Both the position numbers and the translations under genes were made by a program. The notes under the pieces are model-generated. The model was not told where the DNA came from, searched no databases, and was given only the letters and a program-made list of their open reading frames with translations. This document shows, piece after piece, positions 53,271 through 63,812 of a stretch of DNA of 64,000 nucleotides (positions are counted from its first letter, which is position 1; each line of letters starts with the position of its first letter). This DNA comes from Kudoa neothunni (Eukaryota; Cnidaria): positions 9,486,001 through 9,550,000 of the forward strand of contig OZ199839.1 of NCBI GenBank assembly GCA_964304625.1, in the 5' to 3' direction.

Positions 53271-54713
53271 CAGTGTTTACCAACGTGGGGCGTGCGTCCC
53301 ACTGGTGGGTCATGGGAAAATTTTGGTGGGCGCAATAAATTTTGAAAGTATAATGAACTCCACTAGGGGGATACAAGTATCAATAGGGAACAAATATTTG
53401 TAGAATATTTATAATTTGGCCTTCTGTGCATTTCTTTTGAAATTTGAATAGAGAGTTATTCGAATGATCGTTAGCACTTAGAATTTTTCAATTTATAATT
53501 CGAATAAAATAATGTTTCTGTTCTCAATTAGAATATTATGACCAAAACTTTCGCCAAATATTTAATCTGAAAGAATTTCATATTACGACTGTTTATAGTC
53601 CCTCTTTGACCAAAAATAAATATAATTTGATAATTTTTGACTTAAAGACTTCGAGTCGATTGAAGCTGCACTTTCTCAGATACAATCATGTGTCTACCGC
53701 TTTAACACCGGTACATTATCGAATCGTGAACACTTGTTTATTCCTTATTCGCGAAGTTCAAATCTTTTTTTTACAATGAATGTCGATAGAAAGAGAAAAA
53801 TCCGCCATTATTCTTCAGAATTTCTGAGTTTTGGTTTTATACCATATAGCCTTGATGAAAGCAGACCTTTTTGTTTGGTATGCCTTTAGGTGTTGAGTAA
53901 TGAGTCCATGAAGGCTGGAAGATTAGAAACGCATTTAAAAGCAAAACATCCGAATAATGTTTGCTCAGAGTTGAAATATTTTATGTCACTTAAAGAGCAG
54001 CTTGAAAATCGACAAAAAGTTTCACCCATGTTTGATTCCAAATTTGGATTAAATTAGCGTACTTTGGAAACGAGCTACGAAATCTCTTTGCTTATTGAAA
54101 AAAACGGAAAGAAACATACAACTGATGAGAACTTGATAAAACTAGCTATTTCAATTTTCTTAAAGACCGTTTAACAAAAAATCGATGCTGAAGTTGAGGC
54201 TATGCCTCTTAGTAATAATACAGCTCTGACCGAATTGATGAGATGTCTAAAGATGTTGAAGTTCAACTTATTGAAAAATTACAAACAAAGAAATGTTCAT
54301 TACAGTTGGATGAATCCACAATTCGAGACAGCGAAGCTCTTCCACTGTCTTATGTAAGATATACTGACAAAGGACAATTTCGTGAAGAGATGTTATTTTT
54401 TAAATCATTGGATTCAACTACAACATCAAAAGATATCTACATTGTGGTAAAAAATTATTTCGTGTCAAGTAAAATACCAATTGCCAATTTGTTGGCATGT
54501 GCTGCTGACGGTGCTCCTACTATGATGGGAACAAAAAATATCTTCTCCTCTTAATGAAACGCTACAGAATGTGATCAAATGTGTTATCTCTATTAAAACT
54601 AAACCCAACGTTGAAAGATTATTCAAGGAATTTCACGAAAATCAAAATGTCAATCACATTTGTTTATTGCTCTATACTTAATTTAAGTGGTTGTCGAATG
54701 GAAATTGCCCTAA
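53271..54713 (+). mobile_element. ZBED5-like hAT transposon, 3' truncated
   Basis: The left end CAGTGTTTACCAACGTGG with GGGTCATGGG resembles ZBED5-type hAT termini. From 53776 the translation runs MNVDRKRKIRHYSS, then a BED-type finger (FCLVC ... LETHLKAKHP). At 54243-54530 comes the core: CSLQLDESTIRDSEALPLSY and LLACAADGAPTMMGTKN. Then NVIKCVISIKTKPN and FKWLSNG follow before the match ends at about 54713, where a piggyBac-like end begins. Internal stops show it is inactive. No right terminal repeat remains adjacent. Confidence 0.85.
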
Positions 54714-55559
54714 CCCTTGAACCCCCAATTTAATTCAGTGACTGAAAATTTTTTTCGCTCATTTTGTTTAATTATAAATAATTTTATAAAAAATATCCAA
54801 AAATTAGATCAGTCATTTTAAAAACTAAAAAGATACACATCTAATGCCAAATGGCAACATTGGGACGCGGCTTATTTTAATATGAGGGAGTGCGCATATG
54901 CTTGTTTATATGTTAGTTTGTTTTTAACCAAAAAGTTACTCATCCGCCATTAGAAATGCAATTTTAAATTACTTATTATAATTTTGATAATCCAAAAAAA
55001 ACGGTTTTTATTTTTATCGGGGTACAAATGGAAATGATACCTAATGCAAATATGTTCAAATAATTTCTCATCGGAGAATTGGTTAAAATAGGCGAAACAT
55101 TCAAATACAATATCTTCAACTTGCTCTAAAATATCTGTTGTTTCGATAACATTATTTATTTAATTTTTCGCGCTCATTGTCTAATTTAAACGGTAGTCAT
55201 CTTCCTCTTTATCACTAGAACTGAATTCGGTTACAATATCGTCATATTGATTATACGATATGGAATCCAATTCCAGTCCAACGTCTGATTTGTATCCACC
55301 TGGTAATAATATGATTTTTTTCAAAGTCTTTTTTGCTTATTCCTTTCTCCAATTTAGTCAGAATCCATTCTAAAGAATATAAACACACTTAAATCGAGGG
55401 CCGAACTTTGTCGTGTGACAACACTCGCTATACCCGCTGGCCCAATGTTGCTAAATGGCAGCATGGATTAATCTGTCCCTATAGTATACACATCAAAACA
55501 TATTTTCTTCTTAGATTCATTTTTAGAATAAACTTATTTAATAGTATATGTGTATGTAA

Positions 55560-55978
55560 TGGTCGATTATATAAAGTATGCGACCAAATCAAGCAGGTGC
55601 GCGATCAGCATCGGGCGGTACGGCACCGCCGCCGTTTAAGCTATGGCTCGCGGGTTCGAACCCCGCCCGCGACCATTCATTACATTGATGACAGGGGTAT
55701 CTAAGAACCTACGCAACTTCCAACAGGGGAAGAAGTAGTGTTGGACTGCCAGTATATTACATTATCGTACGGTGTGAACAGCAGCGGTTTGGACATCAAG
55801 AGAGCCTAAAGGTAGTATTGTGGTAGTATTACTACGGCTGAAATTCGTTGCGCGTGAGGTCGGCGCGGATGTGCTCGTGAGGGAGAGTAGCAGTTAGAGA
55901 TGTCAGGCACCAAGAGGCAGGATTTCGTCGCATATCTGGCGACATGAAAACATTAGGGCTTTCAAATGCGCCCAGGGG
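55560..55978 (+). repeat. tRNA-related SINE with B box
   Basis: The head has an intact Pol III B box in a 5-bp stem (GCGGGTTCGAACCCCGC at about 55651-55667) and starts GGTCGATTATATAAAG. It lacks a proper acceptor and D-arm for a working tRNA, so I call it a SINE head. The body is GC-richer than its surroundings and ends near GCGCCCAGGGGG, where a second head follows. Confidence 0.6.
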
Positions 55979-55983
55979 GATGT

Positions 55984-56140
55984 GTAATGGTTGGTTTATA
56001 TAAGGGATGTGTGACCAAAGCAGCAGATGCGCGATCGAGAGCATGCGGTATGGCTCCGCCGCCTTTTAATGCAAAGAACCCAGATTCGAATCCCTGTTCG
56101 GACCTTGTGTTTACAGTGTGTGTATATTTCTTAGTTTTAC
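55984..56140 (+). repeat. Second tRNA-related SINE head of the same family
   Basis: Aligns with 55560-55680: GTAATGGTTGGTTTATATAA, TGACCAAAGCAGCAGATGCG, GGCTCCGCCGCCTTTTAA and the B box GATTCGAATCCC. The body is short or lost. The head-to-tail arrangement suggests insertion of one SINE next to the tail of another. Confidence 0.6.
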
Positions 56141-56514
56141 TAAAACCTCAAAATCCTAGGTTCGATTGCAGGATACTTATAGCCATTTTTATATTTGCCG
56201 TAGAGTTTGATAAAAACGTACAAATTTTTATAACTAATTTTTAAAATCAAATAAACATCAACTATATTATAAAGATATATTTAAGAAATGTAATTAAATG
56301 GTTAAACACTCACAAAATTAAAATTTTGCCATTTGGCATTATTGGGGTCCAAAGGATTAAAATGGATTACACATAATGATTAATTAAAAATGCAGTTATA
56401 GACATATTTTACGAAATTTTCGATCTTCAAAATTAAACATTTAACTGTACAAGCTAATAATGTCTTCTCTGTTTCTATTTAAGTCAACCTAACCTTTGTC
56501 AAAAAACAAGACTC

Positions 56515-56810
56515 ATGGATATTATTGATACTTGTTGCTATCGTCGAACATCACGTATAGGGAAGAAATACGAAATTATTCAAATGAATCTGTTTCAAAA
56601 ATATATGATGATCCTCCAAGTTATTTGGCTCATTCTAGCCTCAAACATCTTGCAAAGTCAATTTATTCTATCTCAGCGACTTCTGGGGAATGTGTAAGAC
56701 ATGTCTCAAGGGCTGAATTAACGTTGCGAACGATCCGTAATCGTTTAAAACCATGTCATTTTAAGAAATTGGTTTTTCTCAGAGATTATAACTCCTCCAG
56801 ACCACTATAA
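56515..56810 (+). mobile_element. hAT transposase C-terminal dimerisation domain fragment (Ac/ZBED1-like)
   Basis: A frame reads LKHLAKSIYSISATSGECV, then SRAELTLRTIRNRLKP and KKLVFLRDY, the standard hAT C-terminal signature (ATSxxxER-FSxAGLxxxxRRNRLxPxxVxxLxFLxxN). It belongs to a different hAT group from the ZBED5-like element upstream, so it is a separate relic. No ends were identified. Confidence 0.75.
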
Positions 56811-56992
56811 TTTATAATAGTTGGTGAATCCTATAAATGTACGAAGGTTTTTTAAAGACTGAGCGAACACTCAGCTGTTTCTATATGGATTATCTAGGTT
56901 GGGACGGGAACAAATTGTTTAAATAATATGTAGGACATGGACAAATTTTATTGAACGCTGTGTCACCCTGCACTACATTAGGGTTTTTTGAC

Positions 56993-57615
56993 ATGCGGAC
57001 TAACTCTCTCAGTAGGTTCAACGTTCACTGTAATTTCTTATGTAAGCTACACTAATTACAATCAGTATTATTTAAAAACAAATAAATATACAAATTCTTT
57101 AAGAAAATTACGACTTAATTCATGAATAATTGACCAATTTAGAGGAGTAAATGGTTAACTGATTAATTTTTTTCTCAAAATTTTGAAAAGAACTTGAAGT
57201 CCTATTTAAAGTTACTTATTGATGTTGTTCAATATATAATTTTAAATCGTTTATTATATTTGTCATAAAATTAAAGCCATTGTACTTATGGTCAGTTAAT
57301 TGTAAAACAAACTTTAAAATATTCATTAATTTTCTCTAAATTCCTCAATTTATATTTGAATGGAAAGTGTGTGCATAACTTAGTTGATCTAAATCACCGC
57401 ATTGCAAAAATAATGCCAAGCTATAAAATGCATAAATAAACATGGAGAAATAAAATTTACTCAGTTTAACATGCTAATTAAATTATCCTTACGGTAGGAT
57501 TCCCCCATTCAAAAATAAAATTTAGGGTTTAAATTCTCTATCACAATACCAGAAAAATCTGGACATTAATTCTAGTGGGGTTAGAACGGATCCGTTGTAA
57601 TAGCCTGTGCCTAAA
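56993..57615. repeat. Diverged copy of TIR-element end region upstream of Kunitz copy 3
   Basis: 56993-57200 aligns in direct orientation with 45050-45280 (GTAATTTCTTATG, ACAAATAAATATA, AATTGACCAATTTA-like blocks). 57590-57612 carries the end motif GGATCCGTTGTAATAGCC. The same motif sits at the equivalent place before copy 2, but not before copy 1. Confidence 0.5.
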
Positions 57616-57877
57616 GAAAACGTGGAGTCGGAACATTCTTGATTTTAAAATATAAACGAACTTAATGTTGTAAGAGTATAAAATTTTTCCAGAAACGATT
57701 ATTGACAAAATATAAAGATTTTTATTTCTGTTGGTATTAACGGGAATTTTTCACGATTCATTGTTATTATTAATACTGTCAACCCGATTAAAACTAAATG
57801 ATGAATAATCTTATTCATTATTTATATACTATCATATTAATCCATCTCTCATATTAAGAATTATGATGAACATAAAT

Positions 57878-59321
57878 ATGAACATTTCCTTATTAGCTTT
57901 GATCTATATCGTTTCAAACTGCATTCCACTTTGTTTTCTTGCTGGTAATTCAACTTTATATACACGCATTCTTATTATTTTTAGCAGAAACAAAATATGA
58001 TTTTGAAGCTAATCAAAATCATAGAATTCGATTAAAATCCTATCCTAAAAGATATTACGTCCATAAAGAAACAGCTACGTGCAAAGAGTTTGGGTACAGA
58101 GGAGCTGGCGGAACTAACTTCAATAATTTTGAGTCTCTCGAAGAATGCGAAAAAGAATGTAATCAGAACTTTATGATAGATCTTTAAACGGGTGATTCTA
58201 GTTGAATTTGATTATGCGAGTCGAGTAGGTGTTTGCACTCAGAGCACCACAACTGATGTTGATGAATCGAGCGATTTCAATGTTTGTAATAAAGAAAGAG
58301 TCACAAGATATTATTTTAAAAGACATGATGGTACCAATGCTGCGAGTTGCAAGACATATAGTTATAAGGGTTGTAACGAGCCTAAGTACTCATTTCCGAG
58401 TGATGCTGCTTGCAAGAACATGTGCTTGAGTATTTTATAATCAATTTTTACAATAATTTTAATTTAAAATAGCAAACCAAACTGGTCACGCAATACCCAA
58501 CAAAGTTGATTGCGAAGTGGGAGCAATTTTAACAACAAATGTAGAAAATGAAACCGATATCAAGATTGTACGTGATAATGAAAAATCCACCTGTGTTCAT
58601 GCCATCGTAAATAAAAATGCACCGCGTGGTGTCTTTACTTCATTTACAGAGTGTCAGCAAAAATGTCATGGTATGTCAAAAAAATTAATTAAATAAGTTA
58701 AGTAGAATTAGCTGACGGCGAAATAACTAAAAGATGTGAGTCTGCTGCATACCAACCAACAAATGATGGACATATAACAACAAAATATTATTACAACTCT
58801 AAAAACAAAATGTGTATGCAAATGTTAGCTGTTGATGTCGAAGTAGACTCAACAAAAAATTATTTTGATACAGCTGCAGAATGTATTAGTGCTTGTCCCG
58901 CTAGTATGTTTCTTTTATTATTTAAAATAATATAATTTTTTGTTTAAAGTTAACGAAAACAAATCAGAAGATAAATTGCCTGATATTCCATCTGTCTGTA
59001 GCGAACCAAAAGAGCCTGGTAATGGAAACGAGGCAAGCACGTTGCCAAAGTGGTACTATGATGAAAATGAAAAAAATATGTAAACGATTTGCATATACTG
59101 GAATTGGTGGAAACGCAAACAACTTTGAAACTGAAGCTCTTTGCAATTACATTTGCATTGAAGGAATAAATGAAGTTCAATTACCTGAACCAACAACTAC
59201 TCCAGAACCCACTACAGAAACTACTACTACTACTACTATTACGGATGACTCAGATGATTCCCTAACCCCCTCAGAACCTTCCGTAGAACTTGAAGAAGAA
59301 TCTGAGTCCGGAACGCCGTGA
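57878..59321 (+). CDS. Secreted multi-Kunitz protein, copy 3
   Basis: Same exon plan as copies 1 and 2: a signal peptide (MNISLLALIYIVSNCIPLCF), five Kunitz-like domains, and a shorter acidic tail ending ESESGTP. Domain 2 (FNVCNKERVTRYYFKRH, P1 Asn) is closest to copy 1 and has six cysteines. An in-frame ATG 12 bp upstream (57866) is an alternative start. In domain 5 a run of seven A (59070-59076), where copies 1 and 2 read GAAAAAGTATG, shifts the frame by one, so this copy is either defective at its C-terminus or affected by a homopolymer miscount. Confidence 0.85.
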
Positions 59322-60465
59322 TGTTGAAGAGGAGGAATAGTAATCATTGACTAATATTACCTATATGGACTGGTATAATACATTTTTTAATACTGACTGA
59401 AAATATAAAATGACTTAATTTATTATCTTTATAAAATCTTATTATTTCTTGATATTATTAGTCTATTCCTTTCTGGATATATTTTTTCTTGGTGTTAATA
59501 GATCTGTAAACGTTTTTGGTATAAAAATATGTAATATTTTTATATGTTTACCAGAAAATATTCAAAAAGTTATTTTTACTACATATAACAATTTTTTAAC
59601 ATGTATTAAATCGAACTCAACTCAATGTTGATTGCATATACTTTGAATATTTTAATTTGATAATGGCTATATCTCAGACAATGTGTTTTTCAAAAAATTA
59701 CCCTATAAATTATATTTAACTTTATAATTTTATTTAAAACAATATTTATCATGATTACTTAAACCTGGAAATATATGGATTTTTATCAATTACGTTATAA
59801 CAATAATCCGTGTAAAACTAAAATATAATTTAATTTAATTATACTTTAACATAATACATAAAAAATATTAACTAATAATAAAAATTATTCATTATAAGCG
59901 AAAATTTTAATTCTTTTCATGAAGAATACAGTAGTCAGTTTCACCAAATCCCAATTTGGTCTATACCTATAATTGAAGAAGTTTTTAATGTGTGGAGAAA
60001 ATAAAAATTTTTCACCATATTATTCTGTAATAAGTGAACTTATAGTTTTCAAAAAATTACTTAAATTATTATATTCACGAGAGGCACATTTTACTTTTTA
60101 AATTTTACACTTCCATAAAATTTTTCGAATCGTTAACATGGACTTTACATCATTAAAAGAAAACATTGTATCAACTTAACGATTTTAAAATAATCAATTA
60201 ATTATTGTGAATATTTTAACAATCCTATTAATCAAAATTAGTTAATTATATGAACTAAGTGAGTGGTATCTATCTGTAAAATATTTCAATTCCATAGCGT
60301 TTACAATATTAAAAAAATTAATCAGAAACTTAAGCGGTGAAATCATCATAGTGTTTTTCTACTATGCGGCTAACATGTTTATATCTCGTCAAAAATTGTT
60401 ATGATTTCAGTCTACCTATCGCAAAACCATTGAATCTAATCTCTCGCATTTTCAAAAAGTATACA
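59322..60465. other. 3' flank of Kunitz copy 3 and intergenic DNA
   Basis: The first 450 bp resemble the copy 1 flank to about 59770; the rest is AT-rich without recognisable features. Confidence 0.45.
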
Positions 60466-61502
60466 CAGTCGAACCACGTTTATCTTAAAACGTTGTGCCC
60501 TGGTATTTTCCTTTCGGATATTGAAATTCCGGCCAAACTGTTAGTGTGCGCATGTGCGACGAAAAAATTGTATGTTGGTTACACATTTTAGTTTTCATTA
60601 TTCAATTTTTTTTATATTTTTAAAGACAGTTATTCCTATATATACACTTTATACTAGTGAATAGAATGTGAAAACATTACTTTAAGGTTCAATATTTCCA
60701 GATTCAGCGTAGTCGGCGCACGCATACTATCAACATTTGCAACCGTAACACTACTACGCCATATTAGAAAGATACATTCTAGATTATTATTATTATTATT
60801 TATTATTATTAATTCCTTATACTTTATTCTCTATTCGGATATTGTGAGTTTTATTAATAATGATGTTAAAAATAGTTAAAGTAACATTGAGGAGTATTTT
60901 CTCAGCGTATTCCATCAAGATATTTAGAATTTCCTCTTTTATTGAGATTTATCTTATTTCAACAATTTAATAATGATTAATAATTGTTATGACTCAATAA
61001 GAATTAAAAGTGGTAGCGTTGTGGGAAAAACAAACGTGTGAACATTTGTTGAGTTACGTCAACTCCGTGGATATATTATATATCGATCGTATGAAATTAC
61101 TGCTAATTTCGTGATTAAACAATCCTAAAAATTCCGTTGTTTATATTATATTACTTATGAAAAGATTAAGGGAGTTTGTATTTACTCAACATTATCTGTT
61201 CATTATCAACATGATTGCATTTTGAACATAAAACACTAATTATCCACGTTACGTTGTTTCTATTAATCAACCATAAACTTAAATTGGATAAATAACGAAC
61301 ATACGTATCATAAAAATAAAAGTAGATACCATTTAAATCAGCCAAAGATCCAGATTTCAAGACATTTTTATTGAAAAATTCCGGCAAAAAGTTGTTTCGG
61401 TTAAACGGAGTTTTTTATTTAATTTAGAAGCTACTTCTTTTTCGAATAAATTTTAAAAAATCGTTCGGATAGCGCGATTTTCGGATAAACGGGGTTTGAC
61501 TG
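60466..61502. mobile_element. pogo/Tigger-like non-autonomous TIR element
   Basis: Left end CAGTCGAACCACGTTTATCT; right end is the complement of CAGTCAAACCCCGTTTATCC, followed by TA. CAGTyrAACCxCGTTTATCxG ends of about 22 bp and a TA target are typical of pogo-group Tc1/mariner elements. The 1.04-kb interior shows no DDE transposase; a 75-codon plus-strand frame spanning the left end is not convincing. Confidence 0.75.
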
Positions 61503-61504
61503 TA

Positions 61505-62964
61505 AATAAAAAGTTTCGCATGAATAATCCTTTTTATTATTGGTCAATTATGATAATCAATTAATATATATAATTCTTTATAAAATATCTAAGAAAATTA
61601 TATTACGTAAAAATAAAACGATAGAAAAAATTTATAAAAAATAATACAAGAAGTGATGTTCTTTGAATTTTAGAGATATTTAGTAATTACTGGTTTGTTA
61701 CAATTAAATAAGGTTTCTAGTTGATTTTATTTTCCCAATCAACCATAATTCATACTGTGATCATATGGAGTTTTCTTCTAGATAACAGAATTTTTCTGAC
61801 GTTCACATATTCTTCCACATAAACTGAGTTCATAATATGTTTGATCTAGAATGTTCCTATATATGTAAAATTTCGACGCATAATAATAGTTAATTAATTT
61901 GAAGAATATGGGCTTTGTTAGTAACATTCGAGTTTTAGGGTCTAAGAATATTCACTGTAAAATTAAAAGATTAATTTAAGCAAAACAAATCAAAACAAAT
62001 TAATAGAAAATGAATATATTCTTGATAACTTTTTCAAATACGTTGGTGTAAATTATAACCTCCATTTTGAATTAATGTTAAAATAAAAAAACAATAATTA
62101 AATTTGAATCCTCAAGAAGACACATTTACAACGCATAAAATTGATTCATTTGGGAAAAGGCTTTAAATTTTGTAACCAGAAAAACAAATCCTAAATTTTT
62201 GTTGCGCTTGCTTCAGTTATTATTTTTCTTTCTAACTATTCTTATTCGAGAGTTATACAAAAGAAAATGACTATTTTTGTTGTAAATAATATTCACGTGT
62301 CGTTAATTTTGACTAATTTAATTTGTTTTAAACTCTAAGATCGAAGCTGTGTGTCAGAAATAATTAAATTGAGCAGAATTTAAAAAACTAAATCTGTATA
62401 CAGTTTGTGAGTAAGAGTTTCTATACTTAAAAATTGTAATTGTGTCAATGTACATGTCGCTTAAGATTAAAATTTATCTTTTAATAATCTGCTATATTTG
62501 ATTATTTCTGGCCTCATGCTACACTTATAAGAGTCGGAAATCATTATAATCGCGATTAGTCCAAATTATATAATATGGTTGGTAACGAAAACCACGAAAA
62601 CACGAACGAATCTTGATCTTGCATCGACGTGAGAATTACATTCAGAGGTTGTGTTAGGGCGACATGATTTATCTTAAATGAATATCACACCTTGGCCGGA
62701 ATATCTTGTGTTGCTCAATAAATGTTGATGTGAATTAATCTCTTCGCCGATTTAAGCTAGAAAAGAAAATGATGTGAAAAAAAGTAGACGAAATTGACAA
62801 TGTGAGGGAGACGCTTTAGGGTGTTTTTAAATAAATAAACATGCGCAATAAATTGGCTTATTATATCAACTACGAGCTACTATTCTACATCAAAATAGTG
62901 GAGTTGTTGCATAAATGTGATAAAGCCTAATGTTAAAAATTTTAGTTCAACCAAATAATGAGTT
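61505..62964. other. AT-rich intergenic DNA
   Basis: Lies between the pogo-like element and the REXO2 stop. No gene or repeat recognised. Confidence 0.4.
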
Positions 62965-63812
62965 TCATTCTTGAGAATCGTCCAGATTAGGCATCGTCCT
63001 AAAGAAACGTTGTCTGTATGTTCTAAGAATATTGATGCTGTTTATAATATCACCATGAGCACTAAATAATTTTAAAGGTTATTTGCGCGTAGGTAATAAA
63101 TGTTTTAATTGGGAGAGAGTTACCGATGGTTTCCATCGGGAAGTTGTACAAATGTGCCTGCGCCATACCAACGTCTATAGTAAGAGTGAATAGACAATAC
63201 AAACACCAAATCCGATCATACGAAACCAACTCTTTAATACTGGAAACATCAACAATTCGATAATGAAGATGTTCGGATATTTTTGGCATGTGTCTATCGA
63301 TAAATTTTTTGTCACAATGAATAGAAGACCCTGCAATAGGGCACACACCCTTCGGGGTGTATTTTTGAAGAAACTGTAAAACCAACTCTTCGGCTTCATC
63401 GAGAGATAATTCTGGATTGTTTGCATGCTTCCACAAGACCTGACTTGGTGTGTTGATCTGTGCACCATTCCCCCATACCATTCAACACCTCATCCGGCCA
63501 ATGAATCACATAAGTAGGAGCCTTATTATCAACAATCACATAATCAGATATAAGCAGCACAGTTGGAATAATCACCTCGGCAATTATTTTCAAATCGCCA
63601 TCTGTTATTACAGTGGCAATCTCCAGAATCTTATCATTTTCAAAATCTAGGCCTGCACAAACAGATTAATCAAAAATGTTTATACAAACAAGTTCCAACA
63701 AATAACACACCTGTCATCTAAACCAACAACAACAATATTTATTAGATCCAACTCAATACAACAATACTTCCATGTCTATCCATATCATATTCCTTGATCT
63801 GTCTTCACTCAT
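62965..63812 (-). CDS. REXO2: Oligoribonuclease, REXO2 family (DEDDh 3'-5' exonuclease)
   Basis: Degrades nanoRNAs of two to five residues, in mitochondria and cytosol. I infer six exons: 63768-63812 (MSEDRSRNMIWIDME), microexon 63711-63717, 63576-63652 (GLDFENDKILEIATVITDGD), 63222-63521, 63124-63174 and 62965-63061; introns are 50, 58, 54, 47 and 62 bp. DEDDh residues are all present: D and E in WIDMEMTGLD, D in YRIVDVSS, H and last D in NHRAHGDI. Other family blocks are WCTDQHTKSGL, CPIAGSSIHCDKKFIDRHMP and the C-terminal helix NSINILRTYRQRFF. A one-base excess near 63405-63412 breaks the frame between ...VEACKQSR and SLDEAEELVLQF, although both sides align without a gap to human REXO2. 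An upstream in-frame Met at 63942-63944 would add a basic leader. Confidence 0.95.
63711..63717 (-). other. REXO2: 7-nt microexon of REXO2
   Basis: On the minus strand the sequence ATGACAG is flanked by TTTAG upstream and GTGTGT downstream. Splicing GAA, ATGACAG and GCCTAGAT gives Glu-Met-Thr-Gly-Leu-Asp, restoring the invariant catalytic motif D-x-E-M-T-G-L-D that is otherwise missing. The flanking introns are 50 bp (63718-63767) and 58 bp (63653-63710). Confidence 0.88.

Larger units (their letters stand above)
54714..56356 (-). mobile_element. piggyBac-like remnant carrying SINE insertions
   Basis: The left end CCCTTGAACCCCCAAT (preceded by CTAA, a decayed TTAA) pairs with the right end, complement of TCCTTTGGACCCCAAT followed by TTAA at 56357-56360. 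Subterminal GCCAAATGGCA motifs recur near 54845, 55455 and 56330. A minus-strand frame near 55200-55280 is rich in Ser/Glu/Asp (FSSSDKEEDDY), as at piggyBac N-termini. Two tRNA-like SINE heads lie inside. Confidence 0.6.

Noticed and set aside
55560-55676. Functional tRNA gene
   Set aside because: The T arm and B box are good, but no 7-bp acceptor pair, D arm or anticodon arm of normal length can be drawn, and a second degraded copy lies 420 bp away, so a SINE head fits better.
60364-60591. 75-codon open frame
   Set aside because: It overlaps the left end of the pogo-like element at 60466 and has no recognisable motif.
13355-63812. Programmed +1 frameshifting as a general system in this organism
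   Set aside because: The candidate sites share no slippery motif or nearby stop codon, several lie in homopolymers, and one integrin break is of opposite sign; kept only as an observation needing read-level checks.
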